Assembly (NCBI RefSeq): GCF_026619415.1
Contig: NZ_JAOVZR010000001.1
Coordinates: 3,022,501 to 3,086,500 of the forward strand
Reading direction: 5' to 3'
From: Hoeflea algicola
GTDB taxonomy: Bacteria > Pseudomonadota > Alphaproteobacteria > Rhizobiales > Rhizobiaceae
Length of the DNA: 64,000 nt
Position 1 is the stretch's first letter. Each line of letters opens with the position of its first letter. This document shows positions 10,803 through 21,077 of the stretch, one piece after another. The position numbers and the translations under genes are program-made. Under the pieces are notes generated by a model. That model searched no databases. It was not told where the DNA came from and worked only from the letters and a program-made list of their open reading frames with translations.

Positions 10803-13493
10803 GTGGCCAAATCACTCGACAGCTTCAACTGCCGCTCCACCCTCAAGGTCGGTGACACCGACTATGTCTATTACAGTCTTGTCGAAGCCGAAAAGAACGG
10901 TTTGACCGGCATCTCTACACTTCCCTATTCGATGAAGGTAATTCTCGAAAACCTTCTGCGTAACGAGGACGGCCGCACGGTCAAGAAGGACGACATTCTC
11001 GCCGTCGTCGCCTGGCTTACCAACAAGGGCAAGGCCGACGCTGAAATAGCCTATCGTCCGGCCCGCGTGCTGATGCAGGATTTCACCGGCGTCCCCGCCG
11101 TGGTCGATCTGGCTGCGATGCGCGACGCCATGGTGGCGCTCGGCGGCGACCCGCAGAAGATCAACCCGCTGGTACCGGTCGACCTGGTCATCGACCACTC
11201 TGTGATTGTCGATGAATTCGGCACGCCAACCGCGCTGGCCCACAATGTCGAGCGTGAATATGAGCGCAACGGCGAACGCTACCGCTTTTTGAAGTGGGGC
11301 CAGCAGGCATTCAAGAATTTCCGCGTCGTGCCGCCCGGCACCGGCATCTGCCACCAAGTCAACCTTGAATATCTTGGCCAGACCGTGTGGACCAAGGAAG
11401 AAGACGGCGAAATCACCGCCTATCCCGATACCTGCGTCGGCACTGACAGCCACACCACCATGATCAATGGTCTTGGCGTGCTCGGTTGGGGCGTTGGCGG
11501 CATCGAGGCAGAAGCGGCCATGCTCGGCCAGCCCATTTCCATGCTGCTGCCGGAAGTCATCGGCTTCCGCCTCACCGGCGCACTCAAGGAAGGCGTCACC
11601 GCCACCGACCTGGTGCTGACCGTGGTGCAGATGCTGCGCAAGAAGGGCGTTGTCGCCAAATTCGTCGAATTCTTCGGCCCCGGCCTTGATTCGATGTCGC
11701 TGGCCGACCGCGCCACGATTGGCAACATGGGCCCGGAATACGGCGCTACCTGCGGCTTCTTCCCCGTCGATGACGAAACCATCCGGTACCTGACCATGTC
11801 AGGCCGCGAGCAAGACCGCATCAAGCTGGTTGAAGCCTATTCCAAGGCACAAGGCATGTGGCGCGACACCAGCGCTGCCGAGCCGGTGTTCACCGATACG
11901 CTCGAACTTGATCTTGGCACCGTGGTGCCGTCGATGGCTGGCCCGAAGCGTCCGGAAGGTCGCATTCCGCTGGAAGGGATCGCTGCCGGCTTCGCCCAGT
12001 CGCTCGTGGACGAATACAAGAAGCCCGGTCAACTGACCAACCGCTACCAGGTCGAGGGCGAGGATTACGATCTCGGCCATGGCGATGTGGCCATTGCCGC
12101 CATCACGTCGTGCACCAACACCTCCAACCCGAGCGTGCTGATCGGCGCAGGCCTTCTGGCCCGCAACGCCCGCGCCAAGGGTCTCAAGACCAAGCCTTGG
12201 GTGAAGACCTCACTGGCCCCTGGCAGCCAGGTGGTGGCCGAGTATCTCGAAAAATCCGGTCTTCAGACCGATCTCGACGCACTCGGTTTCAACCTTGTCG
12301 GCTTCGGCTGCACAACCTGCATCGGTAACTCCGGCCCGCTGCCCGCACCGGTCTCAAAGACCATCAACGACAAGGGGCTGATCGCCGCCGGCGTGTTGTC
12401 GGGCAACCGCAACTTCGAAGGCCGCATTTCGCCTGACGTCCAGGCCAACTACCTGGCTTCACCGCCGCTGGTCGTGGCCTATGCGCTGGCAGGCTCGGTG
12501 CAGAAGGACCTGACCGTCGAACCGATCGGCGATGACCAGGACGGCAACCCGGTATTCCTCAAGGACATCTGGCCCTCCAGCCAGGAAATCCAGGAATTCA
12601 TCATGAAATACGTCACCCGCGCGCTTTACGCGGCCAAATATGCCGACGTGTTCAAGGGCGATGAAAACTGGCAGGCCGTTGAAGTACCGTCGAGTCAGAC
12701 TTATGCCTGGGACGACAATTCGACCTATGTGCAGAACCCGCCTTACTTTGAAGGCATGGGCAAGACCGGTGCGGGCATATCCGACATCACGGGTGCGCGC
12801 GTGCTGGGTCTGTTTGGTGACAAGATCACCACCGACCACATCTCTCCGGCAGGCTCCATCAAGGCACAGTCACCTGCAGGCGCCTATCTGATGGACCATG
12901 GCGTCGGCGTGATGGACTTCAACCAGTACGGCACCCGTCGCGGCAACCATGAAGTCATGATGCGCGGCACCTTTGCCAATATCCGGCTGCGCAATCACAT
13001 GCTCGGACCAAACGGTCGTGAAGGCGGGTACACCTTCCATTACCCGTCCCGCGAGGAGGTTTCGATCTACGATGCAGCCATGCAGTACAAGGCCGAAGGC
13101 GTTCCGCTGGTGATTTTCGCCGGTGCCGAATACGGTAATGGCTCGTCGCGTGACTGGGCTGCCAAGGGCACCAACCTGCTCGGCGTTCGCGCCGTCATTG
13201 CCGCGTCCTACGAGCGCATTCACCGCTCCAACCTGGTTGGCATGGGCGTGATCCCGTTTGTCTTCGAGGAAGGCACAAGCTGGGAGAGCCTCGGTCTTAA
13301 GGGCGACGAGACCGTCACCATCGATGGTCTGGCCAGCATCCAGCCGGGCGAGAAGAAGATCGCCAAGGTCACCTTTGCCGATGGCACGGTCAAGGAGGTG
13401 TCGCTGATCTGCCGCGTCGATACGCTCGATGAGCTCGGATACCTCAAGAATGGCGGCATCCTGCAGACAGTTCTGCGCGATCTTGCCGCCTGA
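10803..13493 (+). CDS. acnA: Aconitate hydratase AcnA
   Basis: Iron-sulfur aconitase of 896 residues (citrate to isocitrate, TCA cycle), of the AcnA/IRP1 class. I chose the GTG at 10803 ([14 protein letters not shown]), which matches the usual rhizobial N-terminus; a TTG two codons upstream is the only alternative. The [4Fe-4S] ligands are Cys437 ([10 protein letters not shown]), Cys503 and Cys506 ([11 protein letters not shown]). Substrate motifs GTDSHTTM and [10 protein letters not shown] are intact. Monocistronic: the upstream gene diverges and a strong terminator follows directly. Confidence 0.98.
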   Translation: MAKSLDSFNCRSTLKVGDTDYVYYSLVEAEKNGLTGISTLPYSMKVILENLLRNEDGRTVKKDDILAVVAWLTNKGKADAEIAYRPARVLMQDFTGVPAVVDLAAMRDAMVALGGDPQKINPLVPVDLVIDHSVIVDEFGTPTALAHNVEREYERNGERYRFLKWGQQAFKNFRVVPPGTGICHQVNLEYLGQTVWTKEEDGEITAYPDTCVGTDSHTTMINGLGVLGWGVGGIEAEAAMLGQPISMLLPEVIGFRLTGALKEGVTATDLVLTVVQMLRKKGVVAKFVEFFGPGLDSMSLADRATIGNMGPEYGATCGFFPVDDETIRYLTMSGREQDRIKLVEAYSKAQGMWRDTSAAEPVFTDTLELDLGTVVPSMAGPKRPEGRIPLEGIAAGFAQSLVDEYKKPGQLTNRYQVEGEDYDLGHGDVAIAAITSCTNTSNPSVLIGAGLLARNARAKGLKTKPWVKTSLAPGSQVVAEYLEKSGLQTDLDALGFNLVGFGCTTCIGNSGPLPAPVSKTINDKGLIAAGVLSGNRNFEGRISPDVQANYLASPPLVVAYALAGSVQKDLTVEPIGDDQDGNPVFLKDIWPSSQEIQEFIMKYVTRALYAAKYADVFKGDENWQAVEVPSSQTYAWDDNSTYVQNPPYFEGMGKTGAGISDITGARVLGLFGDKITTDHISPAGSIKAQSPAGAYLMDHGVGVMDFNQYGTRRGNHEVMMRGTFANIRLRNHMLGPNGREGGYTFHYPSREEVSIYDAAMQYKAEGVPLVIFAGAEYGNGSSRDWAAKGTNLLGVRAVIAASYERIHRSNLVGMGVIPFVFEEGTSWESLGLKGDETVTIDGLASIQPGEKKIAKVTFADGTVKEVSLICRVDTLDELGYLKNGGILQTVLRDLAA

Positions 13494-13519
13494 CCGAACT
13501 CCGGTTCGACCACCATCAG

Positions 13520-13546
13520 ACGCCGGGGCACTGCCCCGGCGTTTTT
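13520..13546 (+). terminator. Rho-independent terminator of acnA
   Basis: A ten-base perfect stem (ACGCCGGGGC / GCCCCGGCGT) with a three-base loop (ACT), continued by a T run, 26 bases after the acnA stop. Confidence 0.88.
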
Positions 13547-13652
13547 CGTTTGAGCCTGTCACCGCAACGTGATTTGGTCGTGTCCGTCGCTCGGGGATAA
13601 CATCCCTTGAGAAGTACGGATCATGACGCCAGCTACAACGGACCCCAAATTG

Positions 13653-14411
13653 ATGACATCCCGCGCATTCATACTCGCCCTCGCTCTCCCTGCATTCACG
13701 GGGATGTTCGTCGTGGCGCAGCCGATTGCAGCGATTGCCGGCAATTTGCGGGGCGTGGTCGAACTGTTTACCAGTCAGGGCTGTTCCTCCTGCCCGCCGG
13801 CCGACGCCGAACTGGCCCGACTGATCGAGAGCGGAGAGGTCCTCGGCCTGAGTTATCATGTCGATTACTGGAACTATCTCGGCTGGGCCGACACGTTGTC
13901 CAATGCTGCCAGCACCGAGCGGCAATATGGCTATGCACACAGCCTCAAGCGCAAGAATGTCTACACGCCGCAAGCAGTCGTCAACGGCCGAGACCACGCC
14001 AATGGCGCTGACGGCGCCGCTGTCGACGCGCTTCTGAGCAAGCTCTCGGCCGCCGGCGAGGGGCTGACGGTCGGTGTCGAAGCAAGCCTCGACGACAATG
14101 GGTTGAACATTTCCATCGACGACGGCCAGGGCGAGGCCAGCATTGTCATCGTCTATTTCAATGAAGCCACCACCGTCGACATCAAGAAAGGCGAGAACGC
14201 CGGCCACAAGATCACCTACAAGCACAGTGTGCGCGAGGTCCAGACCGTGGGCATGTGGGACGGCGACGCCATCAGCCTGAAACTGCCACCCTCGCTGCTG
14301 TCAGCCCATCCCGGCGTCGGCTGCGCGATCCTGTTGCAGGTGGTCGGCAAGGACGGCGCGCCGGGCCGAATTCTCGGCGCGGCGATAATCGAGGCTAGCG
14401 AATACGGATAA
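13653..14411 (+). CDS. DUF1223 secreted thioredoxin-like protein
   Basis: Exported protein of 252 residues. ATG 13653 starts a convincing signal peptide (MTSRAFILALALPAFTGMF...); a start at 13623 would add ten residues in front of it. The mature domain begins GVVELFTSQGCSSCPPADAEL, the CxxC-bearing DUF1223 signature. It is followed by LSYHVDYWNYLGWADTLS, RQYGYA and VYTPQAVVNG, all typical of this thioredoxin-fold family. A role in periplasmic disulfide chemistry is likely but unproven. Stands alone after the acnA terminator. Confidence 0.9.
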   Translation: MTSRAFILALALPAFTGMFVVAQPIAAIAGNLRGVVELFTSQGCSSCPPADAELARLIESGEVLGLSYHVDYWNYLGWADTLSNAASTERQYGYAHSLKRKNVYTPQAVVNGRDHANGADGAAVDALLSKLSAAGEGLTVGVEASLDDNGLNISIDDGQGEASIVIVYFNEATTVDIKKGENAGHKITYKHSVREVQTVGMWDGDAISLKLPPSLLSAHPGVGCAILLQVVGKDGAPGRILGAAIIEASEYG

Positions 14412-14807
14412 AAAGAGACCGGCCAGCGGCCGGTCAAAATCAGGGTTTTGGGAGTTGCCCCAAGCAGTAAGCCGCGGGAACGACTTCTGCCTGGGTGATC
14501 CGTCCCGGGAACTCCGAGGGGGCTGGGGGCTGTCATTCCGAAGTCCCCGGTTCAGACCGTCTGAGGCAACGCTGAGAGAATTGATGCCAAATCAGGCGGT
14601 GATTTGACTGAATTGCGGCCCAAATATGCCTTTGGCCGGTTTCTGGGCCCGATCGGGTAAACAAAGACGACCGGTTGATGTCATTCGTGATGCTGCACCG
14701 CGGCATGAACGGACCTTGCGCAGACGTCCAAAAAACCACTTCCCCGCTTGAATTCGCGCCCGTGTCAGGCAAACTGCTCTGATGAGAAATGATTTGCAGG
14801 CGATCTG
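14412..14807. other. Gene-free region between DUF1223 and DUF2794 genes
   Basis: Roughly 400 bases. It contains an eight-base stem hairpin (14417-14435, GACCGGCC / GGCCGGTC) just after the DUF1223 stop, without a following T run on the plus strand. The remainder is presumably the DUF2794 promoter region; no coding potential is convincing. Confidence 0.55.
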
Positions 14808-15206
14808 ATGGCGGACGGGGCGGATTACTCCGCGCGCCGCGGACCCAAGGGAACAGCAAGCCAGGCGGCGACCGTGGATCTCGCGGAGATGCGCCGCCGC
14901 AACACCCCCGAACCGGTGACCTTCCAGCGTCGCGAACTCGATCTTATTCTGCGGGTCTATGGCCGCATGGTCTCCGAGGGGCATTGGCGCGACTACGCCA
15001 TCGACCATTTGCACGACCGTGCCATTTTCTCAGCCTTTCGCCGGACCAGCGAAGTGCCGCTGTACCGGATCGAGAAAGATCCCTCCCGCGCCCGCAAGCA
15101 GGGCGCCTTCTCGATCATTTCCGCCTCCGGGCTGGTGCTCAAGCGCGGCCAGGAGCTCGAAACCGTGTTGAAATATTTCGACAAGACACCGCGGCTGGTG
15201 CGGTAG
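14808..15206 (+). CDS. DUF2794 domain-containing protein
   Basis: Small soluble protein of 132 residues. After a variable basic N-terminus (about 35 residues) comes the conserved DUF2794 block: VTFQRRELDLILRVYGRMV, GHWRDYAIDHLHDRAIFSAFRR, PLYRIEKDP and QGAFSIISASGLVLKRG. The family is widespread in Hyphomicrobiales and has no assigned function. Start ATG at 14808; alternatives are internal and would cut the domain. Confidence 0.9.
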   Translation: MADGADYSARRGPKGTASQAATVDLAEMRRRNTPEPVTFQRRELDLILRVYGRMVSEGHWRDYAIDHLHDRAIFSAFRRTSEVPLYRIEKDPSRARKQGAFSIISASGLVLKRGQELETVLKYFDKTPRLVR

Positions 15207-15298
15207 GCACCGGAAATCGGCGGCAGCTTGCTTTTGCCGTCGCAAGCCAACGGGAATATTGTGCTGGCAAGCACTCTGCTCCCATCATTCCGACAGGT

Positions 15299-15850
15299 TC
15301 AGCCCGTAAACAGCGTGCCCGGATAGGTTTCCGGATCCGGGTCTGTCGCCTTGCCCTCGCCCAGCGGCCTTTGCATGAACACCGTGTCGAGCCAGCGACC
15401 GTGCTTGTGGCCGGAGCCGGCAATCATCCCGGCGCTGGCAAAACCGGCCTTCTGGTGAACGGCGATCGAGGCAGGATGGGCGCCGCCGATCACCGCCACC
15501 ATCTGCCGAAACCCCAGCGTTTCACAGCGACTGATCAGGGCTTCGAGCAATGCCCGGCCGACACCACGGCCGCGCGCCTCCGGCGCCAGATAGATCGAAT
15601 CCTCGACCAGCCAGCGGTAGGCCGGCCTGGTCCGAAACGCCGAGGCGTAAGCATAGCCCAGAACCGCGCCATCATCGTCCTCGGCGATCAGATAGGGGTA
15701 GGAACTATCCCGCAGCGCCGCCATTCGCCGCCCCATCTCGGCCTCGTCGGGTATGACAAGTTCATAACTGGCGACACCGTTTTGCACGCTGTCGGAGTAG
15801 ATCCGGGTGATGGCGGGCAGATCAGTGGAAGCAGCGTCGCGGATGATCAT
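15299..15850 (-). CDS. GNAT N-acetyltransferase, phosphinothricin acetyltransferase-like
   Basis: GNAT-fold acetyltransferase of 183 residues. The acetyl-CoA pyrophosphate loop is in APEARGRGVGRALLEAL (R-G-R-G-V-G). The order IYSDSVQNGVASYEL, AYASAFRTRPAYRWLVEDSIYL and GFASAGMIAGSGHKHGRWLDTVFMQ is that of the Pat/Bar/YncA subfamily, which acetylates small amines such as phosphinothricin or methionine derivatives. Substrate uncertain. Single gene following the Bax-inhibitor-1 gene in the same direction, separated by that gene's terminator. Confidence 0.88.
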   Translation of the reverse strand: MIIRDAASTDLPAITRIYSDSVQNGVASYELVIPDEAEMGRRMAALRDSSYPYLIAEDDDGAVLGYAYASAFRTRPAYRWLVEDSIYLAPEARGRGVGRALLEALISRCETLGFRQMVAVIGGAHPASIAVHQKAGFASAGMIAGSGHKHGRWLDTVFMQRPLGEGKATDPDPETYPGTLFTG

Positions 15851-15910
15851 CGGGTACCGGTCCAGTGAGTGCAGACTTTCGGTTTAGCGCCAGCGCGAAA
15901 TGCCGCCAAC

Positions 15911-15939
15911 AAAAAAGGCGACCCGAGGGCCGCCTTTTT
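15911..15939 (-). terminator. Terminator of the Bax-inhibitor-1 gene
   Basis: AAAAAGGCG ... CGCCTTTTT arms with an inner CCC/GGG pairing. Read on the minus strand it ends in a run of six T. It lies 21 bases past the stop of the gene at 15960. Confidence 0.7.
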
Positions 15940-15959
15940 CCAGATCCAATGTGTTGCTG

Positions 15960-16736
15960 CTATTCGCGGTTGCCCAGGAAGTGCAGCAGGAACATGAACA
16001 GGTTGATGAAGTCGAGATACAGACGCAGCGCACCCATGATTGCCTTGCGGCCGGCGGTGGCGTCGGTATCACCCTCGTAATACATTTCCTTGATCTGCTG
16101 CGTATCGTAGGCGGTAAGGCCTGCGAAGATCAGCACACCGATCGCCGAGATCGCGAACTGAAGCGCACTCGACTGCAGGAAGATGTTGACCACCATCGCG
16201 ATGATCAGGCCGAACAGACCCATCATCAGGAACGAACCCATTGCCGACAGGTTCTTCTTGGTGGTGTAGCCATACAGCGACAGTGCGCCGAACGAAGCGG
16301 CGGTGACGAAGAAGGTCTGCGTGATCGACGCCCCGGTATAGACCAGGAAGATCGACGACAGCGAGACGCCCATCAGGCCGGCAAAGACCCAGAAGGTTGT
16401 CTGCGCCGCAGAAACGCTCATCTTTTCGATGCGGGCGCTCAGGAAGAAGACCATCCCCAGCGGCGCCAGCATGACCACCCATTTCAGCGGCGAGCCATAA
16501 AGTGCTGCGCCAAGACCGGTCAGCATCTTGCCGTTGCCGAGTGTTGCCACGGCAGCAGCCGGATCGTTGGTGGTTGCGAACAATGCGATAGCGTAGGCTG
16601 CGACACCGGTGATGCCCAGTCCCAATGCCATCAGATTGTAAACGCGCAGCATGTAGGCACGAAGGCCTTCATCAATGGCAGCGCCTGCATGGGCGCCATT
16701 GGCTACGCGGACATTCGAATTGCGAAAGTCAGCCAT
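15960..16736 (-). CDS. Bax inhibitor-1 / YccA family membrane protein
   Basis: Polytopic inner-membrane protein of 258 residues with seven hydrophobic segments. ATG 16736 (MADFRNSNVRVANGAH) follows an AGAGGAAA site; an upstream start at 16814 is not supported. Family signatures are LRAYMLRVYNLMALGLGITG at the start, SSIFLVYTGASITQTFFVTAASFGALSLYGYTTK-like central helices, and the C-terminal FAGLTAYDTQQIKEMYY and ALRLYLDFINLFMFLLHFLG. Bacterial relatives are proton-sensitive calcium leak channels or FtsH-associated proteins. Confidence 0.95.
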   Translation of the reverse strand: MADFRNSNVRVANGAHAGAAIDEGLRAYMLRVYNLMALGLGITGVAAYAIALFATTNDPAAAVATLGNGKMLTGLGAALYGSPLKWVVMLAPLGMVFFLSARIEKMSVSAAQTTFWVFAGLMGVSLSSIFLVYTGASITQTFFVTAASFGALSLYGYTTKKNLSAMGSFLMMGLFGLIIAMVVNIFLQSSALQFAISAIGVLIFAGLTAYDTQQIKEMYYEGDTDATAGRKAIMGALRLYLDFINLFMFLLHFLGNRE

Positions 16737-16918
16737 GTTTTCCTCTTTATAAGCCCTGGTGTTGTTTACGGTGTCGGGTTCCATAACCCAGGCGCCGCTG
16801 CCGGGCTCCAGCATGCCTGACTACAATATGAGGACGATCAACGCCCACGGCAAGACCCTTGATCATTCATGACGTACGAAAACCGGTCCAAATGCTTAAT
16901 GATTAAGCCGGTTTGGCC

Positions 16919-19474
16919 CTAAAGCTCGCGCAAAACAGGTGCGGCTTTTTGCCCAAGCACCCGCCAGGTGCCAATCAGGCCGATGCCGACGGTGACCAGC
17001 AGCGCGCCAGCAAGCGTCATGAGTGCGATATCGGGCATGAAGCTCGAGGGCAGCGTCATGATCCGGCTGACCACGAACCAGGCTGCGACGCCGCCAAACG
17101 CCAGCGCAAACAGCGCCGTCGCCAGCCCGAGCAGGCCATATTCATAGACATAGGCGCGAATCAGCGTCGCCCGGGTCGCCCCCAGCGTCTTCAGCACCAC
17201 CGCGTCATGGATTCGCGAGCGGTTGCCGGCAGCCAGCGCCCCGGCGAGCACCAGCACGGACGCCACCAGCGCCACCAAAGCCGCAGCGCGGATGGCAATG
17301 CCGATCTGGCCGACCACCCGGTTGGCCAGTTCCAGCGCATCCTTGACGCGAACGCTGGTAATAGTCGGATAGGCTTGGGTGACGGCGCGCAGCACCTCGC
17401 CCTCAAGCGCCGCATCGGCCCCCGGATCGGACAGCGTCGCCATCCAGGAATGCGGCGCGCCGGCAAATGTATTGGGCGAAAACACCATGACGAAATTGAT
17501 CGACAGCGATTCCCATTCAACATCGCGCAGATTGGCGATTTTTGCGATGATCGAGCGCCCCAGAACCGATACCGTGATGGTATCGCCAACGCTGAGCCCC
17601 AGTTCACCGGCCTCTTCGGACGAGAACGACACCAGCGGTTCACCCTGGTAATCGGCCGGCCACCATTGACCCGCCGACAGACGTGAATTTTCCGGCAGGT
17701 TCTTGGCATAGGTGACGCCGCGGTCGCCGCGCAGCACCCAGCGCGCCTGCGGCGGCACGTTGTCGACGCTGACGGCTTCGCCCTTGAGTTCGGTAATCCG
17801 GCCCCTGAGCATCGGCACCTTGATGACCTTGCCGTCGGGCACCAGCGTCGTCACCACCTTCTCGAATCCGTCGATTTCACTCGACTGAATATCGACAAAG
17901 AAGAAGTTCGGCGCCCGGTCGGGCAGATTGCCCGAGAGTTCACGCCGCAAATTTGTGTCGATCAGCGCCAGCGTGACCAGCAGCGCCAGCCCCAGCCCCA
18001 GCGACAGTACCACCGAAGGGGTCAGCGCACCGGGACGGTGGATATTGCCAATGGCAAGCCGGAGCGGCGTCGAGCGGACGGTGGGAAACCGACGGGCGGC
18101 AGCCTGCACCGCATGGCCGACAAGCCTGAGCACGGCAAACGCCACTGCCACGGCGGCAACGAAGATGCCGGCAATGCGGCGGTCGTCGGCAAACCAGATT
18201 GCTGCAGCACACAAGGCCACAAGCGTCAGCCCGGCAGTCAGCAAATAAGGCCAGCGCGGCAGTCCGCTGGCCTCAAACCCCTGCTGGCGAAACAGCGCCG
18301 TGGCCGGAACTTCGCCGGCACGGCCCAGCGGCAGCACTGCAAACGCAAACGCCGTCATCAACCCGAACCCGGCGGCAATGGCCAGTGAACCGGGATAAAA
18401 CGAGGCATCGACCGAAATCGGAATCACGCTAGAGAGCGCTCCAGCGGCGAAGAACGGTGTCGCCGCACCCAAAATCAACCCGAGCAGCACACCAAAGCCG
18501 GCGATCAGCATCACCTGGATCAGGTAGATCGCCACAACCAGCCGGGCCGGCGCGCCGACACATTTGAGCGTGGCGATCACACCGCGCTTGCCCTCAAGCC
18601 AGGCACGCACCGAATTGGCAATGCCGACGCCGCCAACGATCAGCGCGGTGAGCCCGACCAGCGTCAGGAATTGAGAAAACCGCTCGATGTTGCGGGTCAG
18701 CGCCGGCGCCGCGTTCTGGCTGGTGCGGATTTGCCAGCCGGCATCGGCAAAGCGCTCTCCCGCCTCGGTGCGAAGCGCTGCCAGTGCGCGCGCATCGGTG
18801 CCACCGTCAAGCCTTATCCGGTAGCTCTGTTCAACCAGGCTGCCGGGCCGGACCAGCCCGGCGGCATCCAGCGCCTGGCGCGAGATCATCAGCCGCGGTG
18901 CAAAGCCAAAACCTTCAGACAAAGCGTCGGGTTCGGTGACGATGGCGGCGCGAATTTCAAACCGGGCCTGGCCAACCAGCACTTCATCACCGATTTTCAA
19001 CGCCAGCCGGTCGAGAAAGATCGGCGCCACGATGGCGCCATAGACGCCATCCTGTTCGGCAAACACTTCATCCACCGGGAGTGCCGGTTGGGTCACCAAC
19101 TCGCCATAGAGCGGGTAGGCATCATCGACGGCGCGCAACTCGACCAGCGACTGGTCGGAGCCGTCAGGCAACCGCGCCATGGTACGCAGCCCAGCGCCCG
19201 ACGAGGACGTGCCGAGTGATTCGAGATAGGTGCGCTCGGCACCAGTAAAATCACGGTTCTCGACCTCGAAGCGAACGTCGCCGCCAAGAATTGTCCGGCC
19301 TTCCGACGTGATCGATCCAGTCATCATCTCGGAAACCGAGTTCACCGCAGCGATGGCGCCGGTGCCAAGCGCCACGCAGGCGAGAAAAATGTAAAATCCC
19401 GACAGCCCGCCGCGCAATTCGCGCAGCGCCAGCCGCATCGCGAGACCGAGCCGCAGGCGATTGGCCGCGGCCAT
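16919..19474 (-). CDS. FtsX-like ABC transporter permease (YbbP type)
   Basis: Large permease of 851 residues: one N-terminal transmembrane helix (about 24-44), a large periplasmic domain, then two FtsX-type four-helix blocks (about 255-420 with GVIATLKCVGAPARLV, and about 710-840 with VVLKTLGATRATLIRAYVYEYG). This double-FtsX layout matches YbbP-like permeases of putative lysophospholipase/toxin-export systems. The gene overlaps the upstream ATPase stop by one base (TGATG), so the two are translationally coupled. The substrate is unknown; adjacency to tesA is widely conserved. Confidence 0.92.
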   Translation of the reverse strand: MAAANRLRLGLAMRLALRELRGGLSGFYIFLACVALGTGAIAAVNSVSEMMTGSITSEGRTILGGDVRFEVENRDFTGAERTYLESLGTSSSGAGLRTMARLPDGSDQSLVELRAVDDAYPLYGELVTQPALPVDEVFAEQDGVYGAIVAPIFLDRLALKIGDEVLVGQARFEIRAAIVTEPDALSEGFGFAPRLMISRQALDAAGLVRPGSLVEQSYRIRLDGGTDARALAALRTEAGERFADAGWQIRTSQNAAPALTRNIERFSQFLTLVGLTALIVGGVGIANSVRAWLEGKRGVIATLKCVGAPARLVVAIYLIQVMLIAGFGVLLGLILGAATPFFAAGALSSVIPISVDASFYPGSLAIAAGFGLMTAFAFAVLPLGRAGEVPATALFRQQGFEASGLPRWPYLLTAGLTLVALCAAAIWFADDRRIAGIFVAAVAVAFAVLRLVGHAVQAAARRFPTVRSTPLRLAIGNIHRPGALTPSVVLSLGLGLALLVTLALIDTNLRRELSGNLPDRAPNFFFVDIQSSEIDGFEKVVTTLVPDGKVIKVPMLRGRITELKGEAVSVDNVPPQARWVLRGDRGVTYAKNLPENSRLSAGQWWPADYQGEPLVSFSSEEAGELGLSVGDTITVSVLGRSIIAKIANLRDVEWESLSINFVMVFSPNTFAGAPHSWMATLSDPGADAALEGEVLRAVTQAYPTITSVRVKDALELANRVVGQIGIAIRAAALVALVASVLVLAGALAAGNRSRIHDAVVLKTLGATRATLIRAYVYEYGLLGLATALFALAFGGVAAWFVVSRIMTLPSSFMPDIALMTLAGALLVTVGIGLIGTWRVLGQKAAPVLREL

Positions 19475-20184
19475 CAGGCGATTGCCTTGGCTGCTGCCGC
19501 AGCCTCTTCATCGGTGTCGACGATTCGCCCTGACCGCACCGACACCTGCCGGCCGCAACGCTCGGCCAGGGTAACATCATGGGTAACCAGCAACAGCGTC
19601 GAGCCGCGCTCGGACTGTTTTGCAAACAACAGATCGGCGATTTGCCGTCCAGTTTCACCGTCGAGATTGCCGGTCGGCTCGTCAGCCACGATCAGCACCG
19701 GATCCGACGCCAGTGCCCGGGCAATCGCCACACGCTGCTGTTCACCACCCGAAAGCTGGCCCGGATAATGGGTCAGACGCTCGCCAAGCCCAACCGCTAC
19801 CAGCTCCTGCCGGGCACGCTCGAAGGCATCGGCACGGCCGGCAAGCTCCAATGGAACCGCGACATTTTCGAGTGCCGTCATGTTTGGGATGAGATGGAAA
19901 GACTGGAACACGATGCCGATCGAGCGACCGCGCACGGCGGCAACCGCATCCTCGCCGAGTTGGTGCAGGGCATGACCCGCGACACGGACTTCGCCGCTGT
20001 CGAGCCTTTCAAGCCCGGCCACCACCATCAGCAACGTGGACTTGCCGGAGCCCGACGGGCCGACGATGCCGACCGATTCGCCCTTGGCGATATCGAGATC
20101 GATGCCCTTGAGCACATGCACCGACGAGGCGCCGTTTCCAAGCGTCAGATGCGCCTGCCGGAGTTGAACAATGGATTGAGACAC
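19474..20184 (-). CDS. ABC transporter ATP-binding protein (YbbA/LolD type)
   Basis: ATPase of 236 residues for the FtsX-like permease that follows. Walker A GPSGSGKST, Q-loop FQSFHLIPNMTALENV, signature LSGGEQQRVAIARAL, Walker B LIVADEPTGNLD and H-loop LLVTHD are all intact. The FHLIPNMTALENVAVPLEL block is that of the LolD/MacB/YbbA group, which drives extraction or mechanotransmission rather than import. It is divergent from the arylesterase gene with about 70 bases between starts. Confidence 0.93.
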   Translation of the reverse strand: MSQSIVQLRQAHLTLGNGASSVHVLKGIDLDIAKGESVGIVGPSGSGKSTLLMVVAGLERLDSGEVRVAGHALHQLGEDAVAAVRGRSIGIVFQSFHLIPNMTALENVAVPLELAGRADAFERARQELVAVGLGERLTHYPGQLSGGEQQRVAIARALASDPVLIVADEPTGNLDGETGRQIADLLFAKQSERGSTLLLVTHDVTLAERCGRQVSVRSGRIVDTDEEAAAAAKAIA

Positions 20185-20255
20185 AGGCAGGGTATCCTAT
20201 ATGGAAAGGCAACGGGCGACGGACGGACTGTTGTCGAGCACTTAGGAGCCCATTG

Positions 20256-20897
20256 ATGCATTTTAAAGGTTTGATCGCCGCGTTGTTTTCCATCGCCGCT
20301 GTTTTCGCGCTGTCCGGCCATGCCATGGCTGAGGGCGCAGTGAAGCTGGTTGGCTTCGGCGACAGCCTGATGGCGGCCTATAATCTTGCCGCGGACGAGG
20401 GTTTTCCAGCCCGGCTCGAGGCCGAATTGCGTGCCCGCGGCCACGATGTCGAGATCATCGATGCCGGTGTATCGGGTGACACCACCTCGGGCGGGCTGGC
20501 GCGGCTCGACTGGTCAATTCCCGATGGTGTCGATGGCGTCATTCTCGAACTTGGCGCCAACGACGCGCTGCGCGGCCTGCCACCGGAAAAATCCCGCGAA
20601 AACCTGGAGGCAATGATCGCCAGGCTCACCGAACGTGGCATTCCGGTGCTGCTGGCCGGAATGCTGGCGCCGCCAAATATGGGAGCTGACTATGAAACCA
20701 GCTTCAACGCCATTTATCCTGATCTTGCTGCAAAGTACGATCTGACGTTCTATCCATTTTTCCTCGATGGCGTGGCTGGCAATCCTTCGTTGCAGTTGTC
20801 TGACGGCATGCACCCCAACCCTCAAGGAATCAGCACCATGGTCGAGCGCTTCGCATCCGTTGCCGAAGCGTTCCTGACGCGAATCAAGAGCGAGTGA
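20256..20897 (+). CDS. tesA: Arylesterase / lysophospholipase TesA family (SGNH hydrolase)
   Basis: Periplasmic esterase of 213 residues. I chose ATG 20256, behind TTAGGAG; a TTG directly before it is the only alternative. A signal peptide (about 1-25, ending GHAMAEG) leads to the SGNH blocks: block I LVGFGDSLMAAY (Ser37), block II DAGVSGDTTSGG (Gly), block III ELGANDALRG (Asn), block V DGMHPNPQG (Asp183, His186). It acts on acyl esters or thioesters. Divergent transcription from the YbbAP-type exporter is a conserved pairing. Confidence 0.94.
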   Translation: MHFKGLIAALFSIAAVFALSGHAMAEGAVKLVGFGDSLMAAYNLAADEGFPARLEAELRARGHDVEIIDAGVSGDTTSGGLARLDWSIPDGVDGVILELGANDALRGLPPEKSRENLEAMIARLTERGIPVLLAGMLAPPNMGADYETSFNAIYPDLAAKYDLTFYPFFLDGVAGNPSLQLSDGMHPNPQGISTMVERFASVAEAFLTRIKSE

Positions 20898-21077
20898 CCC
20901 GGCACGGCCCAACACGCAGCCTGCCCACAGCTCATCAAACCAGCAACCGGCAAGGCACGCCGATCCGGCGATAGCAGTGGGCAAGCAGCACCATTCGGGT
21001 ACGGCGCGCATTCGGCGCTTGCTCTTGGGCCCGTGTCATGATTCGTTTAAGTTATCCGACAATTCGGGGAGACAGCG

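Noticed and set aside
12870..14225. 451-residue minus-strand frame across acnA and the DUF1223 gene
   Set aside because: It runs antisense to two well-identified genes and across a terminator; no family features.
14417..14435. Terminator of the DUF1223 gene
   Set aside because: A good stem, but no T run on the plus strand; the A-rich side faces the wrong way. Mentioned only as a hairpin.
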